Below, in pieces: positions 12,438 to 24,600 of a stretch of DNA of 64,000 nucleotides; within the stretch, counting starts at the first letter, position 1; the number at the start of each line of letters is the position of its first letter. Source of the stretch: Trebouxia sp. TZW2008 (taxonomy: Eukaryota; Chlorophyta; Trebouxiophyceae; Trebouxiales; Trebouxiaceae). The stretch spans positions 1 to 64,000 of the forward strand of contig BDIU01000240.1 of assembly GCA_002118135.1 (NCBI GenBank), read 5' to 3'. The position numbers and the translations under genes are program-made. The notes under the pieces were generated by a model, which had not been told where the DNA came from, did no database searches, and saw only the letters and a program-made list of their open reading frames with translations.

Positions 12438-13559
12438 CTTTGCGAATTATGTATGAAGAGCTATCGAGAAGAAGACCAGCTGTGAACCACTGCGATTGAC
12501 AAGCCGCAGACTTGATGAAATCAAAGGAATGTCTGCAGAGGCCTTGCACAGAATATTCTCAGGTACAGTCCAGGATGTTGGTGACTAAACCTCTCACAGC
12601 GCGTGCGATGGCTCGTTTGTCAGCCTGGAAGCAGGTCTGGAAGCGGGAATGACATCATCAACTGCGCAAGACCACAAAAAGTTGTATAGCTCTCGCCTCA
12701 TGCATTAGACTTGCAACTCGTCTGGGAGTTCACTGTCCAGGCCATGAACATTTGGCAAACATAATCGTGGCAGACATGGCACCGTGCGACATGAGCAAAG
12801 CGCATGTGCTCAAATCGCATGACAGGCAAGACAAATGAAGGCAGATGTGCATGTAGAATAGTAACCGGGCTGTCGTTTCCCTCACTATTTTCCAGGCTGT
12901 TGCTTAGACATGCACTGATCTGCATCATACATTTGCAAGTTGGCAAATCTAGACAAGCAGCAGCTAATTTATCCAAATGCAGCATCACTATGAATAACGC
13001 ATGCACCTACTGAGTTTTCATACTTTTGGTGAATACTCTAAAGTCTGACCAGGGGCATATAGTATTACTATGGTTCACACCACATAGCCCTTCAGTGCAC
13101 ATTGGCATCATTGATGCGAATTTCAAGAAATCTCTTGTCTAGAGCTTGACAACCTGGTGGTGTGAAATGAGCTGTCAAGAGCACCCACAATTGCTAGCTG
13201 GCATCAACTTGCATGACATCTGTACTGTTGACAGGAACATTAGCATCTGCTAAGGCATGCACTTTGTTCATCAGCCCTGCTTTGCTTTGGCCAAGCACTG
13301 AGTCAGCCTGCACACACCAACATCACAGTCACTTCGTCAAGGTACCTGTAGCTTGGTAATGTCCATGCATTGAGCTCATTGCAGCGTCAAAGGTAGTCAA
13401 AGACTAGTACTGAAGGTTGAGCTCAACAAGCTGCAGGCATTGGTATCAGCCTTCGCACAATATTGAGCCTTACCACATGTACAGCAAGCTGCCTGTTGCT
13501 CTGTTTTTGCACACATCTGTTCAGCAGTCAAAAACACGGACAAGGCTTGACCCCAACAG
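12438..13559. other. Intergenic stretch between two minus-strand genes
   Basis: This holds the presumed promoter of the secreted-protein gene and the 3' region of the PPP4R2-like gene. I could not find a confident extra exon here. Plus-strand ORFs at 12073-12485 lie over the first intron of the minus-strand gene and show no family likeness. Confidence 0.4.
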
Positions 13560-15047
13560 TCAACAAAGCATGCACTCAACTGAACAGGGCATTGCATACA
13601 GACTGAGCATCACCTGTGCCGACGCCTCAGAGTTGCAAGGGATACTTGCGGCAGCATCCAAGGCAGGTCCGTGTTGACCAAGTGGCGGATGCCCAGAAGC
13701 TGCAGCTTGCAGTTGCTCAGCAGCATGACTGAAACCGTTTGCGACAGGACCTTGTGGTTGTGAAGCTGGGGATTGCTGATGCAAGGGCTGTGAGTCTATG
13801 CTCATTGGCTGTGCCTCTGGCTGCGGTTGTTTGTCAACTTGGAAAAGAGGTTCCAGTGGTACTCGCTGGTGTGCGTCTGATGATCTTGCAGAATATACCA
13901 CTGTGATATTCTCATTGACCGGTCCAATGTCGCTGATTCGAGGGCGTGGGGGCGGGTTCAAAGTGACAGGCTGTGTCTGAACAACCAGTAGCAGCTTCTC
14001 ATACGCAACAGCCTAGCAGAAGAAATGGCAGAGGCTGTCAGGTGAAAGAGAGTGTTGCATAGACAACAGCTAGCAGAGACATAGGATGGAGACATTGTGA
14101 GGATATTGCCTTACCACTTTGTGAAGGTGTGTATACTGTTTGTGCGGTTCTATCAGAAGTTCACAGAGCCTCTGGAAAGTGAATGGTACATCCGTGAAGC
14201 AGTCTATATAGCCATGCAGCCTCTTCTGCAGATCTTGCAGAGAGCAGTCATTTGCCAAAGGCAATGAAGGGCCAATCTGCAGCACACCGGAGTAGACTGG
14301 CGACATGAACAAGACATGCAAGTCATTGTGGCAGCTATGCATGGGTGCCTACCTCGACCTTGCTCTCTGCGTCAAAGTCTTGCAGTACTGAATCCAGCAC
14401 GCGCACTACAAGAGGCTTGAGCAGCAGCCAGTTGTACCTGAAGCAAGCAAAGTCGTGTCCTTTGGCCTCAGACAGGGCTAGCCATGCTGCCCGCATCTTG
14501 TCATCAAACTTGGCACGCACCTGACAATGCCAGTGGTCGCTGCCTCCGCAAGTACGCCCTTCAAGGCTGCAGTTGTCTTTTTTTCCTTACTGGGAGCACT
14601 GCACAGCACTGGCTTGTGAGAAATAGTGAGTCGTGCGCAGAGCCACATGTAGTGCTTCTAGAAAGAATCACGCGCACGTGACAGTCTGACCAGAGCTGAC
14701 CGTCAGGGATTTCGAAAAGCAGGGTGATCACAAATATGCAAGTCAGACCAGCAGAAAAGTCTACCTGCCAAACTTGCGAAGATCGTCAGCGCCGGCGATG
14801 AGATCAGCCATACCCGCTATCGCATGCCACGCATGGGTAAGCTCCGCAGACGATTCAGCGCGTGACATGCAGCCTTGGGCAAAAGCAACTGCTTGCTCAG
14901 GTGCCAATTTATTCAGAATCCCAAGACAGATGTCAAAGTGCCAAGGCCAAATTGGCTTGGCCAAGTGACCCTCTTGCAGTATTTGCTCTGAAAGGGGTTT
15001 TACGCTGAATAGTTGCCATCGTGCTCGCAGTCAGTTGCTGAAGACAT
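13560..15047 (-). CDS. PPP4R2-like regulatory subunit of protein phosphatase 4
   Basis: Exons I can phase: 14521-14566, 14353-14437, 14115-14276 and 13560-14012. They read LKGVLAEAATTGIV, then RYNWLLLKPLVVRVLDSVL, then LQKRLHGYIDCFTDVPFTFQ and RLCELLIEPHKQYTHLHKV. This is the order and spacing of the PPP4R2 domain (…IA.TG…W..LKPL….V….F…..PFT.QRLCELL..P…Y). The tail after this is Gln/Pro/Ala-rich and probably disordered. The 5' end is unresolved: one upstream exon ends near 14814 (in-phase donor GTATGG) and contains WPWHFDICLGILNKL, and a possible ATG lies at 15047. The stop at 13560 assumes no further splicing at an internal GTGATG. Expected role: targets or regulates PP4 catalytic subunit in the nucleus or at centrosomes. 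Confidence 0.75.
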
Positions 15048-15524
15048 GGGCAATTCGGTCAGCAAGAGCATTTTGTGATGATTGCACGTTTATGCTGAAC
15101 TCAAACCCTAGAGAGATAGGCCAAAATCTTTGACACCAACTCATTTGGCCACTGGCTCCTGTTTCCGAACTGGAATGGCGTCGATCAAACTGAAAACTGT
15201 CTGCTGTCAAACATCAGGGTCATACTTTCAGACTGATGTTCGAAAGTGAAATTGAAAACTGTGGAGCAGATCATGGCAATCTGCAACAGAATACAGTGCA
15301 GCATGCAGTGAGTGAATGGGAACTGTCAGCCTAGCAAACTTCGACTGCAAGGCAAGCCTGTTCTTCAAGGATACTGCCTTTCCTCTCTGATGATGCATAC
15401 AATGAATAAAGCTGATTGTTGCCTTCAACTGTCTCACAAGCCTGAGCAATGAAATGAATCAAACAAGGCACACTGATGTTGCCAAAGCAGCCGGCTTCAG
15501 CACTGCCATCGGGGGAGAACTGAG
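15048..15524. other. Short spacer between two same-strand genes
   Basis: Holds the 3' flank of the YrdC/YciO gene and the presumed promoter of the PPP4R2-like gene, both on the minus strand. No additional coding or structural signal seen. Confidence 0.4.
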
Positions 15525-17322
15525 CTATGCATATGCAGGCTCTGCGACAAAAACTGATGGATCACCCTTGCCGACACGCACAACAGATGGCTCCGGACGA
15601 GTCATGTCTATCACCGTCGAGCCTTCTGCAACCTGCATAACACATCATTGCAATGCTGACACAATGCTCAGTCAGAGTCCGTCCATGCGCCACCTTTGAC
15701 TACAGCGGGCGACGCCAAACAAAGCAGATATGAAATGCACCAGCAGTATGTACTTTGCCCCCTGCAGAAACATGTGGAGGCTATTCGACGAATAAAGCAA
15801 GCTCGTGCTGACGTATAATTTTGTTTAGATTGCATAATGGCAGTAAAAACATGCAGACCCACAAGTCTGCTTGCAATGCATGATGCGTCTAACATCTGCA
15901 CAACATGCCTTGCAGAAGCAGGTTTGCGAACTACCCTTTGGCCTGAGTCTACAATGAAATCAAGGCCCTGCCCTGAGTACATGTCTATGAACATTGCCGC
16001 TTCTGGGATCTCTAGTTGCTCTTGCTCTTCAACATGAGCGCTGGTGCAGAGAAGGGGCCGATCCAGATCACTGAGTACAGCCTGCACAGAGGTTTAAGGC
16101 CGTTTGCTTCAGGCACTTGGTCACAAATTGCATCACTACGCTCATGAACTTTAGTGAACTGCAATGCAACTTCACATTACATCTTTATGATACGATTATG
16201 CTTGCTTGAGGCACAAGGTGCACAACATCATGATACATTACTTCTAAGATGTGGAAAGACAATTGGCAATATTGTAATTACCTGGAGCACTGTATCATCC
16301 GGAATGCGAACACCAACACTTTTGCGTTGCTTTGACTTTCCTGACTGGTAGTCCGTACATTGCTTGGGCAGCTGCTTGCTTGCTGTCAAGATGAATGTGT
16401 ACTGCAGAAAGCACAGATTGAATCAGAGCACATGTTGAACACTTGCAACAGTCATAATTTGGTGACACAAGTGTGCGCTGTCAGCTCACCATGCAAGTGA
16501 TTTTGCAGTGCACGGGACATGACACTATGCATGATAACCCAGCTCACGCTGCACATGCAGTGCAAGCAGACTTTCACTGCTTGTAAGCAAGTCTGCATTC
16601 ACAGCGGATCTGTCTGTAGAGCAAGCAACAGCCTGACAATGGCCAGCAAATCATTGCTTGCCAGTAGACACAAAATAGCAGCATTTTGTACCGGCCCAGG
16701 AAGGTTTTGACGCGCGAGTCGGAAGAGATCTGCTTGACCAGCCTGATTGCTGGCTGGGAAGCCCATGGTGTACGCACTGATATCTTGCATATGTCTGCAC
16801 AGAATGCTGAGCTGCTTTTTGGGGGATAATCCTTTTATCCTGTATAGCTTTTCCACTGCCTCACGGTCATCAATGTCGCACACTATCGCAGGATAAGTGT
16901 CAGTGGGCAAGATGCCAACCTGAAAGTGAATAGGCAGCCTCAGGTGTCTGACTTAGCGTGACAACGCTGGGCAGCAGGCGTGGCAGCACAGGACATGTGT
17001 CGACACAGGCGTCGCTGTGACCCGCGACTGTTACCTGCCCAGCTTTCAATCCATCTATGACTCTGCCTAGACGCCAGGAGTCGGATCCGTCAGGCTCAAC
17101 TTGCAGAAACAAAGGGTCGCTGCGTGTCGGAGTCCCGCTTTGCGAATATTTCGCCCGTTTCGCACTCTTTGCAAATGCTTGCACTTGCAAGTACGAGGCA
17201 CACTTAGGCCCGCGCTGACAGCTCGGCGCTGTGCGACGAAGAAATGGACTTGCTGGGCGGCCGCGAACTTTCCCAACTGTCAGCGATCTAGCTGCTTCAG
17301 GATATGCGGGACACAACACCAT
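15525..17322 (-). CDS. YrdC/YciO-family protein of plant type, probably organellar
   Basis: Five phase-consistent exons: 17035-17322, 16692-16919, 16282-16401, 15936-16081 (edges within 1 base) and 15525-15632, about 296 residues. The core reads VGILPTDTYPAIVCDI, then EKLYRIKG…KKQLSILC, DISAYTMGFP, YTFILTASKQLPKQC, KSVGVRIPDD, a PLLCTSA segment, GLDFIVDSG and a final STVIDM…VRVGKGD. This matches plant YrdC-domain proteins related to bacterial YciO rather than the canonical TsaC/Sua5 enzyme: where TsaC has the SxN of its active site this protein has an S-T/A-type segment. The first 60 or so residues are Arg/Ser/Ala-rich, consistent with a plastid or mitochondrial transit peptide. RNA or nucleotide binding is plausible; threonylcarbamoyl-AMP synthesis is not assured. 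It is head-to-head with RSP9, 272 bp apart. Confidence 0.88.
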
Positions 17323-17594
17323 GAACGAAGCAACTGCAAGGCATACGTCGCTTGCAAGATGATCGGCACTTGTCAAGTGTCTGTCTCGTGAGTGCAGCGT
17401 CAATGAGCTGATCCTGGCGTGCGTTGTTTGCTTGTGCCGTGAACCTTGGTCAACGCATGCTGACAGAGGTCAGGTGATGCTTGATTTGATCTGTCGCCTG
17501 TCAGTCTTCTTCTACGTTCAGGTTTCTGACTTCCGCACTGCCAAGCTTTCAGGCTTGAGCAGCAACAGCGTTTGTCAGTCGCGCGCACTACAAG
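17323..17594. promoter_or_regulatory. Shared divergent promoter, YrdC/YciO gene and RSP9
   Basis: Only 272 bp separate the two opposing start codons, so the 5' UTRs and core promoters of both genes must lie here. No TATA-like element stands out. Confidence 0.5.
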
Positions 17595-19621
17595 ATGGTG
17601 CAATTTCAAACCAGTCTTACCCTGACACTTGAAGCGTTGGGTGCATGTGGTGTGGTTCTTCCTCTTGAGCAGTCGGTAAGTCTCAGGTTTTCGGACCAGC
17701 AAGTGTGACAAAGTGACGAACAGAAAGCTGTGCTGACCGTGTATTGACCTGCTTGCTTAAGAAAACTCCATCTGCTCAGGCGGTGATTCACCATACTCTT
17801 CCGCTTAGACATGCGAAAGCAGGCCTCAGGTCTTTGAAGTTGTGGGGCAAGATTACCACAAGAAATGGCAAGGTCAGTACTCCCTCTGCACCGCTATCGT
17901 CCGCCTGCTGACACACCAGAGACCACCACAAGCAAGCTCACCCAATGTTTACCTGTCAGCTATTGTGATTCCAACGTTCCTTGGCAAGTTGCAGCTGGTC
18001 CAGGAAAGCATACACTTTTGCAGGCTGTCCAACCATTTTCAGTACGTGCTGCAGGACTATTTGATAGCGCAAGGCACTGGACAATACCATCCTGGGCTGT
18101 TGCACCGCAAGACACTGAAGTACTGCTTCAGCCAGGATGGTGTCAAGTGGATTGACCTGGAACCACTTTCTGAGGAAGTGGCCACCAAGGCTGCTACTGT
18201 GACAGGCATGCTCAGCGGTGAGCCCGCTAAAGCATACCCAATTCAAGAGCCAGGTGCTGCTCCAGTGGCTGAGGGAGAGGTCAGTTTGCAGCTCTATTGT
18301 ATCTGACATGCTATTGCACATGGCTGCTTCATGGCTTCACGTCTTTCCAAATTTGTAATGATAAGTTGTTCTTGCACTCAAGCAAGTAATTCATGGCATT
18401 GTCCATTGGTTTAGGCTGCTCTGTGCTCCTTGTGCAATATAGTACCTGCTTTCACTGTGTAGCAAGACTGCTTTTGGTAATGACAAGAAGCTACCAAGTC
18501 CAATGTCTTGGGGCATTTAAGTACTTGTGGTCGTTGTGCAGCACAACTGCTTTTGGCAAAGACAGGGCGCTGTCAAGTCCATGCCCCTTGAGCATTACAG
18601 TACCTGCGATTGCTGTGTAACAAACCTGCTTTTGGCAATGACAGAAACCTGCTAAGTTATGCCCTTGCGCAGTGACATAATGCGCTCACTGTGCAGCAGA
18701 CCTGCTCTTGGCAATGCCAGAAACCTGCTGAGTTCATGCCCCTTGTGCAGCAAAGTGCCTGCAGTCACTGCGCAGCAAAACAGCTTGCAGGAATGACAGG
18801 AATCTGCTGTGTCAGAACCCTTGTGCAGTGGAGGGCCTGTGCTCACTGTGCAGCGAACCTGCTTCTTGGCAATGATAGGAAGCTGCCAAGCTCATGGCCC
18901 TGGTACAGTTAGGCTCTGCGGTCACTGTGCAGCAAGAAGGCTTTTTGCAATGACAGGAACCTGCTGAAGGCGAAGCTGCAGCTCCAGGAAGTCAAGTCAG
19001 CGAATTGCAAAGGTTGCGCTGCATTGTGGATGAAATCACTGAAGACACTGGTGTCATCCCCAAAGATAGTGCAAAACAGGATGCATCTGGCAAGGTGGTC
19101 GTCACAGGGGCTTTCTCTGGAGTCACATATCCAGACAAGCTTGAGTCCTTCCTGCATGGCTGGGTGAGTTGCAACAGCAATGGCTTTTGCATCAGGCACT
19201 TTTGCATGTCATAAATTAATCACCATGTTGTCATCACCTGACAAACAACACCACTCAACATGTTGCATCATGTAAGCATGCTGACCTGTCCATCATGTGC
19301 TTGTGATGACTTGAGACAAGATTTGTTCCTTCTAGGTGTTGAAACACCCAGTGACCACACAATTCTTCACCACACAATCTTGGATTGATACTGTTTCTAA
19401 AGTGAAAGTTGTATATGCAGGATGGCCCTGATGGTCCATCTTTGGCAAAAGATGTACAGGGTACATGGGCTATGCATCGTGACCAATTCTCAGGACAAAC
19501 CACTCTTCGCAGTTTGGTCTGGCCAGGATACCAGTTTTACTATAACAGTATCAGCTTTACATGGGGTGGACAGTATCATGGGGACGGCTGCAAAAACAAT
19601 GATCTTGTCTTCATGTTGTAG
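17595..19621 (+). CDS. RSP9: Radial spoke protein 9 (RSP9/RSPH9) homologue
   Basis: Exons: 17595-17675, 17780-17872, 18055-18253, 18982-19163, 19336-19350, 19421-19621 (about 256 residues; the family is about 270). Diagnostic segments: LKLWGKITTRNGK then DYLIAQG, a PG-rich linker then RKTLKYCFSQDGVKWIDL, ELQRLRCIVDEITEDTGVIP with a following FSGVTY, GTWAMHRDQF, and the C-terminus TTLRSLVWPGYQFYY…KNNDLVFML, which is the classic RSP9 ending. RSP9 sits in the radial spoke head of motile 9+2 axonemes and takes part in transmitting central-pair signals to dynein. The exon at 19336 is very short and the splicing between it and 19421 is the least certain point; the exon 3 donor at 18253 was chosen over GTCAGT at 18280 because only it keeps phase. 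Intron 3 holds a minisatellite. Confidence 0.92.
18430..18965 (+). repeat. Minisatellite of about 78 bp, seven copies, in RSP9 intron
   Basis: The phrase GTGCAGCA-(A/G)ACCTGCTTTTGGCAATGACAG and its variants recurs at about 18474, 18553, 18632, 18708, 18786, 18870 and 18946, spaced 76-84 bp. The copies are diverged and lie wholly inside the intron before exon 4, whose acceptor follows the last copy. Confidence 0.8.
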
Positions 19622-20450
19622 GCAGCATAATATGCACACAAATTTGGCAACAGCCATTGTCTCCTTTGTATGACTTCTATTGCAATTGCGCATGATGCTG
19701 GACCTTTTGCCGCTTTGAGTGCTGTTGACACTTACATCAAGCGCTTTGCATATCTAGCATTCTCTGTCATTTGCAAGCATGCTGGCATAACGTGTCAACT
19801 CACGAAGTGCAATAAGCAGTTTTGCAATGCCTTCTGCCAGTGGCAGACTGTCCATGCACATGTGCCACCACCAAAGAAGGCTTTTGGTTGCTGAATGCAG
19901 TCAGCGCGTTTGGCTTGTTGCCACACGTATCCATGTACATCATATGGCAAGGCATATGACTGTGATATGTAGGCAACACCCTGATTTGGCCAAACAAATA
20001 TGTGCGCAATTTTTGCACCACTGCAAATTCTTTTCAGCACAACCATTTCTCAGCTTATGCATTGAATCCATGTGATGTTTTTGAAGGGTTTTGGCAGCAG
20101 CAACTTCTCAGCTCGAACATGGTTCAGCTTAGAAGTCCAAAGCTGACAATAGCAGCAACATCTGTGCTGTGGTGCAATCAGACTCTTGACAGTCATTGGC
20201 ACAAGTGCGCAGCAAATGCCTTACAGCAATATGTCATGAGGCATTAACTGCATTTTGCTCCATGTCAACAAGTCTACACAATTCATATGTCTGGCTCGCT
20301 AGGTGTAGACTGTCGAAAGAGCTAGCAATGTCAAGTACTGCAGCTTGAACAGCGCTCTGTCAGTCAAAGTCTCAAACATTTCAGGTTATTTGTCTGAAGA
20401 AAGGCTCGTCACAGCAGCTTCACGGCGCCACTCTGCCGCTCTCAGCATCT
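19622..20450. other. Convergent intergenic stretch between RSP9 and PMP3
   Basis: Contains the two 3' flanks. Reading frames here are short and unlike any family I know. No RNA gene or mobile element recognised. Confidence 0.4.
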
Positions 20451-20746
20451 CTAATATTTCAGGATGATGTATAGTGCGTGAATGATACCTGCAGAAATTT
20501 GAAACAGATCTTGAGCCCGCCGAAAGCTGATGTTTGAAAACCTGCCGGTCGCTTCAAAGGCCTTGCAGCACGTTGCAACAAAGCTGAAGCTGACAGTATG
20601 AGCCTACCTGGAATGTACCCAAGTAGCGTCAGCAGGATGTTTATGAGAACGTCCTTGTCGCAGCGCTCCTTCTCGGCGAAAACTCCCAAAGGTGGTAGAA
20701 TAACGGCCAGGATAATCTTGCAGATGTCTCCGACGGTGACTGCCAT
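20451..20746 (-). CDS. PMP3: PMP3/RCI2 small plasma-membrane proteolipid
   Basis: Two exons, 20608-20746 and 20451-20488, joined in phase 1, give 58 residues, the normal size. The sequence has the family core: ILAVILPPLGVFAEK…LINILLTLLGYIPG, then GIIHALYIILKY to the stop. Two hydrophobic helices span the membrane. PMP3/RCI2 proteins are induced by cold, salt and drought in plants and yeast and affect membrane potential and ion homeostasis. It is head-to-head with the Nup58-like gene, 502 bp apart. Confidence 0.95.
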
Positions 20747-21248
20747 GTTGCTTACTGTATTGGTCTGTTATGATCTACAGCAGACAGCTTCCAACGTGTT
20801 TGTAAGCAGTAGCAGGGACACCAGCGTCTGTGATCATTTTGTGCAGCGTCCCGGGAAAACTCTCGGGATCGCAGGAGGATTTTCTGGTTTTATTTTTGGA
20901 AATGTTGGTGCCCTAGGGCGGCCATAGTCTGCAATCGCCCTGATGCTTCAATACGTGCTGCTGCAACATTTGACTTGATGTCGATGGCAAGGCTGCGCCA
21001 CACTGTCGCGAAGCATAGCATACGCCGCACATTTTGATCGATTCGGCGTGATGCAGCTTTGATGCACTTTCTCGAATCGATCTCTACGTTGCAGGATCAG
21101 CGACAGTGCTGTTGTGCGAAGCACTGATTCTAGGCTGGCATGGCATTCCATGGCCTATGAACACTGCTACAAATGCTGGGGCGGACACAAGATCTGATAT
21201 GCGCTTCGAGATAGTCCAAACAGCTTCGCAGCCACCATTGCGAAAGTC
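20747..21248. promoter_or_regulatory. Divergent intergenic region, PMP3 and Nup58-like gene
   Basis: 502 bp between opposing start codons. It must hold both promoters; no specific element is claimed. Confidence 0.45.
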
Positions 21249-21593
21249 ATGAGCTTCGGTACCGGGGCCTTTGGGCAAAGCAGCACTCCAGCTTTCGGGG
21301 CTTCTAGCGCTCTAGCGTTTGGAACGCCAAGCACACCAGCCTTTGGAGGCGCAAGTGCGCCTGCTTTTGGACAAGCAAGCACACCATCTTTTTCATTCCC
21401 ATCCACGGCACCAGCATTTGGCGCTTCCGGCGCTCCAGCCTTTGGTGCATCTAGCGGCGGTTTCAGCTTTGCCTCAACCAGCGCACCTGCTTTTGGCTCA
21501 CAGGCTGCACCTTTCAATTTTAATCCTGGCAGCAGTGCAGCCCCCACAGCGGCCCTTGTGCCATTTGGCCAGCAGCAACAGCAGCAGCCACAA

Positions 21594-21630
<37 letters not shown>

Positions 21631-24600
21631 TCACCAGCAAGTCTGGGCAGCCCATCAATGACAACACACAATGGGATGACATCAGCCAACCGTCTCAGCA
21701 AATTCTCAAGCAAATTGAGTAAGACTGTGAACGCAACAAGTCGCCACTGACAGGTTGCCCTGCGCCTTGTGACGTACTGACTTCAGGCAACCTGTACAGG
21801 GCTAGGATCATGGAGTACCGCCAGCAAAAGCAGGAACTTGATAGGATTGAGCGCTTGAAGGCCAGCAAAGCAGCCAAAGAGGTGAACTTGTTGAACATGC
21901 GTTCAGGGTTGTCTCGCATGCATACCTTCATCCTATGGCCTGATTTGTGCCTTGCAATCCTTGCACAGCCAGACAATGTGTCTTGTAACAAAGCAGTGCT
22001 CATGTTGTGTCCCCACGTAGCTTGATACAGGGCAACGATTGTGCAAAGTAACAGCATCTTTCTGTACAGGATATTGAAGCTAATCATCAGAGTCTGACAC
22101 AGATGCTCAGTGTGCTTGGCAACGTTGTCAAGTCTGACTCTGACAGCATTGACAGTTTCAGAGAGGTGATCAATTCAATCCTTGAATGCTTGCTCAGCCG
22201 GTCAAAACTTGTATGTAGCCCTTTAAACAAGTCTGTCAGTTCCCCTAGACTGCTTGATCTGCTGCTGTAGCACAGGCCAAACTGACCCAATGTGTCGTCA
22301 CTGCATCTGCGCATGCTTTGAGTCTGCCTAGCAATATGCATTTGACACGTCAGGCAAAGTGTCTAGAGACTGTTGCGTTGGGTTTTGGCCAAAGCTTGAA
22401 TGTATGTCTCTTGTGCAGCGTGTGATGCAACTCCTGCACCACACAGAGATGGCTGTGATGGTGTATCAGCGTGCAGAGCGATGGCGGGCGATATCAGCAG
22501 TAAGTCTAGACTCTGGTGTTGCACTGTTTATGGTTTATGCTACAAAGCATGAACACACTATGGCGCCCGACTAGGCTGCTGACAAGTCACCAGGAGGCGG
22601 ACGCGTCAACTCCAGCCTGGGTTGATGTACACAACATGCCAATGCGGCTTTGACGCAACTTGACTGGCATGTGCTTTATGCCGCTAGCATTGTGAGGTTT
22701 CATGACTGTAGCATGCAGACAAATGCATGCTACAGGCTTTTGCTGTGATTTGCTTCTGCTGATGCTGATGCTGTGCAACAGGTCTGGCATGTATGCAGAA
22801 ACAACAACATGGCCAGCCTATAGACCCAGCAGAAAGGGAGAGGCTTGTCAGGTTGCCAGTGACTCTGCCTTCAAACTACCTGCGCATTGCCATTCAACAG
22901 TTTCAGGTGAGGGCATCTTTGCTATACCAGCATGATTGTTGCATTGCTACATTACTGCATTCATGCTCTCAGGAATGACATTGCATAGGCATTGGTACAA
23001 CACCGCACCAGTCATGTGCTGCACTCAGGTATTGCCTTGGCAATACCACACAAGCGCGCATTTGTTGAGAAGGGGTCATGTGATGGCACTGCAAGGCTGC
23101 TCTGCATGTCTGAGTGTCAGCAGATCCTCATCAACCAAGGTGCACTTGCTGCCCTGATCATAATGGCATCAGGTGCTGGCCTGTAATGAAACATGTGTTG
23201 CACTCATGGCCTACAGCCTGCTTGAAGATTTGTGAGGCATCTCTCCTGATTTGGCAGTCAGGCAAATCAACAAGCTTCATCTGAATGTAGTCATTGTGTG
23301 TGCCCTTTTGACATGGCAAGTTATGCTTGTGTGATGGTGAACATCAACATTTACTTCCTGAATCCTGGCGTGGCCTTGATGTACCTCTTACACGCTTGGT
23401 ATCACTGCAGGAGACCTTGCAGCAGTATCAGCAGCTCGTACAGAATCTGGAAAGAGTGGTTCAGCCAGAGGAAGGCTTGCATCCTTCTTTGCAGTCCAAG
23501 GATGGGGACGAGCCGCCTCTGCAAATCATCCTGCACAACCTGTACCGCTACCTCACTGCTGTGGCTGCCAACCTAGACAGGCTGCATGAGGCGGTAGCAG
23601 ATGCCAGGCAGGCTTTCCTTCACAAGCAGAAACAGGTACAGGTCTTTGCAACCTTGGAGGATGGCGTCAACTTATACATGCGCCCTGCTGTTGCTGCTTG
23701 CTTGCACAAGCTGCATGAGGCTGTAGCAGATGCTGAGCAAGCTTTCCTTGACAAGCAGAAACAGGAATCTGTCCCTGCACCCACATGTTTGTCCATGATA
23801 TTGACATGTATGGCCACCTTGCTGCTGCTAGACAGACTGGACAAGGAGCTGGCAGGTGCCAGGTAAGCATCCATGAAACAGAAGCAAGTGGCTGCTGTTG
23901 ATTGAGTCAAAGCTGATCAAAGCGCTGTGCGATCTGCTATATTCTAGTCCTTCAGTATACGTGCAGAACGCATGTGACATGGCAGGTCAGGCCAGGCAAG
24001 CAATGAATGTCTTTGCAGAGCTTTGGCGTTGGTGCAGGCTGTCAAGCCTCTGTCATGTTGGGCTACAGTCAAATGGTCTTGCATGATTGCATGCAGAGAT
24101 TGTTTCACACTTGTTGGCATAGACTATTGTGTGATGACTTCAGACGGTCAACAGTGATCTGCCTGCTGTTTACAGGAAGGCAGCTTCTCAGACCCCTTTG
24201 CAGAGGCTGACCTACGAGAGGCCCAACAGAGGAAGGCAGAGAGGGCGCGCTCACACGCACAGGCCACCCAGGCCGTGGCTCAGCCTCAAGCAGCTGCTGC
24301 AACACCTGCTCCCTCATCTGCTCCTCAGATTGCCTTTGGCTCAGCACCAGCTTCAGGAGCAGGTGCATTCCAGCCTCTTTTTTGTTGTGTTTTGCTTTAG
24401 ATTTGTTTTCAATGTTCGTATTATATCGTGTTCATGCACTTGCATTTTTCCTCCGAATTCAGAGAAAGGGAAAGAGGTTGGTGAGACAAGACAAGACAAG
24501 ACACGCCTCACCCATACTTTCTACTCTGTTTGTGGGGCAAGCATAGGCATCTGTCAAAGCTGACCCTCAGCATGATGCACCACATGTCAACAATTTAAGC

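Noticed and set aside
12073..12485. Plus-strand ORFs with charged residues
   Set aside because: They overlap the signal-peptide exon and first intron of the minus-strand gene and show no family likeness or splice partners.
18430..18965. Regularly spaced repeats that might suggest a CRISPR array
   Set aside because: Repeats are diverged, contiguous and lack unique spacers, in a eukaryotic intron; this is a minisatellite.
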